A stretch of 9,192 bases of DNA from positions 1 through 9,192 of the forward strand of contig DAOWJG010000106.1 in assembly GCA_030640485.1 (NCBI GenBank). The letters are read 5' to 3'. A program made the translations under genes and the position numbers. The stretch comes from Dehalococcoidales bacterium (lineage in GTDB: Bacteria > Chloroflexota > Dehalococcoidia > Dehalococcoidales > UBA5760). Numbering within the stretch: position 1 is the stretch's first letter; each line of letters begins with the position of its first letter. Of this stretch, positions 6,761 to 9,192 are shown one piece after another. The notes below the pieces were generated by a model. It searched no databases. It was not told the origin of the DNA and worked only from the letters and a program-made list of their open reading frames with translations.

Positions 6761-9192
6761 ATGGAGTATGCTGAGGTTAGTGTCAACTCTCCAGTAGCCC
6801 GGCGTCAGGCATTTAGCTATGCGATACCATCTGATTTAATTATTGAGGTTGGGCAGGCGGTATGGGTTCCTTTTGGTGATAAGCAGCTCCAGGGTATTGT
6901 TTTAGAGCTGACTGATAACCCCTCGGTTGCTGAGACCAGAGACATTGCTGGTATTATTGAACCCCGTCCCTTATTATCCCCATCCCAGGTATTTTTGGCT
7001 CGCTGGATAAGCGAGTATTACCTATCGCCCCTTTTTGATGCTGTGGCGCTAATGCTACCCCCGGGTTTTAAGCGTAGCGTAATCACCTATCTCTCGGCAT
7101 TACCAGTTCCCTGCGAGCCTGATATATCTTCACTAACCCGGGAACAGAGGTATGTTCTTGATTTAACTGGGAGGAAGGGCAGGGTAGGCCTCAGGGAATT
7201 GGAGAAGACCCTGGGTAAGAAGAAGGCTCAGGGTATCGTTTCCCAGCTGGTGAAGCGAGGGCTAACGCTGAGGAGCTATGAGCTTCAGGCAGTCAGGGCA
7301 AGACCGAAGGTAGAGTCTTACCTCAGCCTGGCGGTTGATGCCGCTGAAGCTCAGTTGGAAATAGCCAGGTTGCGTAAAAGAAGAGCCCAAAAACAGGCGG
7401 CGCTGCTTGGTTTTCTAGTGCGGCAACCCAGTCCGGTGCCCTGGACAGAGGCCAGGCGGGAGGTTAACTGTGATAAAACCGCGGCTCATGCCTTGGCGAG
7501 CAAGGGTTTAGTAACCGTTCAGCCGGTTGCGGTAAGACGCGAACCGATTTCCTATCAGGGCATTACCCCGTCAGAGCCGCTACTCCTGACTGCGGCTCAG
7601 AAATCGGCCCTGGAGTGCATAAAATCCAGCCTGCATAGTGGAGCCAAGCCTCATACCTCGCCAGGTGTTTTCCTGCTCCACGGGGTTACCGGCAGTGGCA
7701 AGACCGAGGTCTACCTGCAAGCGCTGGCTGAGGCGGTAAGGCTGGGTAAAAGAGGCATCGTTTTGGTTCCTGAGATTGCCCTCACCCCCCAGATGATAGA
7801 GCGGTTTGCCGCCCGTTTTCCCCACAGGGTGGCTATTCTCCACAGTAAGCTTTCCCTGGGGGAACAGTTTGACGAGTGGCAGCGGATACGAGACGGGGAG
7901 TTTGATGTCATTATCGGCCCGAGGAGTGCTATTTTTGCTCCCCAACCAGACCTGGGGCTTATCGTTATTGATGAGGAACACGAATGGACCTATAAACAGC
8001 CGGACAGACCACCCCGCTACCAGACTCGTGATGTGGCGATAAAGCTGGCCGGCTTAACCGGTGCCGTAGTCGTTCTCGGCAGTGCCACCCCGGATGTTGA
8101 GACTTTCTACCATGCCCGAAGAGGGGACTACCGCCTGCTTCAGCTTCCGAAGCGGGTGGTTCCGGATGTGGGCTCACCCCTACCTAACGTTGAAGTAGTA
8201 GACTTGAGGGAGGAGCTTAAGGCGGGAAACCGGAGTATTTTCAGCCGCTCTCTGTCTCAGGCCATCACTGAAGCCACCGGTAGCAGTGAGCAGGTGATTC
8301 TGTTTCTCAATCGGCGGGGAGGGGCTACCTTTATTCAGTGTCGTAATTGCGGCTATGTGCTCCGCTGTCGGCGCTGCGAGGTTCCGTTTACCTATCATCT
8401 TGATGAAGACACGCTGGTCTGCCACCAGTGTAACTACAGGATGCCGGTTCCCCAAACCTGCCCCCAGTGCCTGAGCCGGCGTATAAAGTTCCTGGGCATT
8501 GGCACCCAGAAACTGGCGCAGGAAGCCAATTATAGTTTTCCCCGGGCCAGGTTACTGCGCTGGGACAGTGATGCTACCAGGGGAAAGGATTCTCATCGGG
8601 AGATACTAAACAAGTTCCGTGCCCATGAGGCTGATATTCTCGTGGGCACGCAGATGATTGCCAAGGGGTTAGACCTGCCCCTGGTTACGCTGGTGGGAGT
8701 CATTAACGCCGACATCAGTCTGAACCTGCCTGACTTCCGGGCCGGGGAGAGAACCTTTCAGCTACTGTCTCAGGTATCAGGCAGAGCCGGGCGGGGCACC
8801 CTGGGAGGGAAGGTCATCATCCAGACCTATTTTCCGAAACATTATGCCATTCAGGCCGCTGCTAAGCATGATTATGCCCTTTTCTACGAGCAGGAGATTA
8901 TCTATCGGCGTCAGCTTCGTAATCCTCCCTTCACCCGGTTGGCTCGCCTTACCTACAGCCATACTAATGACGCTCTTTGCCAGCGAGAGGCCGAAGGAAT
9001 GAAGCGGCGGCTTACTGGGGAAATAGAATCCCGGGGAATAGACAACCTCAGCCTGATTGGGCCAGCGCCAGCCTTCATTCATAGATTGCGGGGAAGATTT
9101 CGCTGGCAGATTATCCTTCGGGGCGCCGAGCCTGCCACTTTTCTCTCCCCGATACCGATACCACCGGGCTGGGTAGTAGATATTGACCCCAT
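6761..9192 (+). CDS. priA: Primosomal protein N' (replication restart helicase PriA), 3' end cut by window
   Basis: Superfamily 2 3'-to-5' DNA helicase that recognises stalled forks and reloads the replicative helicase. The frame is open for 810 codons to the right edge. It shows an N-terminal 3'-end-binding domain (about 1-100), Walker A GVTGSGKT (308-315), Walker B DEEH (404-407), motif III GSATP (440-444), motif V GTQMIAKG (629-636) and motif VI QVSGRAGR (671-678). Eight cysteines (C527, C530, C536, C539, C554, C557, C567, C570) form the two zinc sites between the helicase lobes. The last visible residues (VVDIDP) match the end of the family, so only a few codons are missing. ATG 6761 has GGAG six bases upstream and an in-frame stop two codons before it. 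Confidence 0.97.
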   Translation, partial: MEYAEVSVNSPVARRQAFSYAIPSDLIIEVGQAVWVPFGDKQLQGIVLELTDNPSVAETRDIAGIIEPRPLLSPSQVFLARWISEYYLSPLFDAVALMLPPGFKRSVITYLSALPVPCEPDISSLTREQRYVLDLTGRKGRVGLRELEKTLGKKKAQGIVSQLVKRGLTLRSYELQAVRARPKVESYLSLAVDAAEAQLEIARLRKRRAQKQAALLGFLVRQPSPVPWTEARREVNCDKTAAHALASKGLVTVQPVAVRREPISYQGITPSEPLLLTAAQKSALECIKSSLHSGAKPHTSPGVFLLHGVTGSGKTEVYLQALAEAVRLGKRGIVLVPEIALTPQMIERFAARFPHRVAILHSKLSLGEQFDEWQRIRDGEFDVIIGPRSAIFAPQPDLGLIVIDEEHEWTYKQPDRPPRYQTRDVAIKLAGLTGAVVVLGSATPDVETFYHARRGDYRLLQLPKRVVPDVGSPLPNVEVVDLREELKAGNRSIFSRSLSQAITEATGSSEQVILFLNRRGGATFIQCRNCGYVLRCRRCEVPFTYHLDEDTLVCHQCNYRMPVPQTCPQCLSRRIKFLGIGTQKLAQEANYSFPRARLLRWDSDATRGKDSHREILNKFRAHEADILVGTQMIAKGLDLPLVTLVGVINADISLNLPDFRAGERTFQLLSQVSGRAGRGTLGGKVIIQTYFPKHYAIQAAAKHDYALFYEQEIIYRRQLRNPPFTRLARLTYSHTNDALCQREAEGMKRRLTGEIESRGIDNLSLIGPAPAFIHRLRGRFRWQIILRGAEPATFLSPIPIPPGWVVDIDP

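Noticed and set aside
7580..7981. Minus-strand open frame of 133 codons inside priA
   Set aside because: It lies wholly opposite the conserved helicase motifs of PriA, so it is a shadow of that coding sequence.

Overview
This is an ordinary bacterial chromosome segment, every gene of which I can place in a family. The proteins read most like Chloroflexota, probably a Dehalococcoidia-type lineage. Two things suggest this: the wording of FtsZ, FtsA and PriA, and a division cluster reduced to mraZ-rsmH-ftsA-ftsZ with no peptidoglycan genes. The assignment is an inference from recall of family sequences, not from a search.

Layout. Positions 1-668 (+) hold the 3' end of an ABC-2 type transporter permease that begins before the window. 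A 240-base convergent gap (669-908) carries one long inverted repeat and a probable terminator for the minus-strand operon. From 4873 down to 909 (-) runs a four-gene division operon, mraZ-rsmH-ftsA-ftsZ: regulator, 16S rRNA methyltransferase, membrane anchor, and division GTPase. Positions 4874-5028 form a compact divergent promoter region. On the minus side it has a TTGACA -35 box and four TGG motifs at exact 10-base spacing that match the known layout of MraZ operators. From 5029 to the right edge (+) lies a second set of genes: a MogA/MoaB-like molybdenum cofactor protein, trmD (overlapping it), rplS and priA. The priA frame is open to the window edge and probably lacks only a few codons.

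How the genes work together. The minus operon makes the Z-ring GTPase and its ATP-dependent membrane tether. MraZ probably represses its own operon, and RsmH methylates 16S rRNA. The plus genes serve tRNA modification (TrmD), the large ribosomal subunit (bL19) and replication restart (PriA), with a cofactor gene placed in front. The usual rpsP and rimM genes upstream of trmD are absent here.

I found no mobile element, CRISPR array, tRNA or rRNA, and nothing that looks like an undescribed defence or biosynthetic system. The points most worth checking are the MraZ-box array, the stripped-down division cluster, the unusual FtsZ T3 loop and basic C-terminal tail, and the moaB-trmD overlap.
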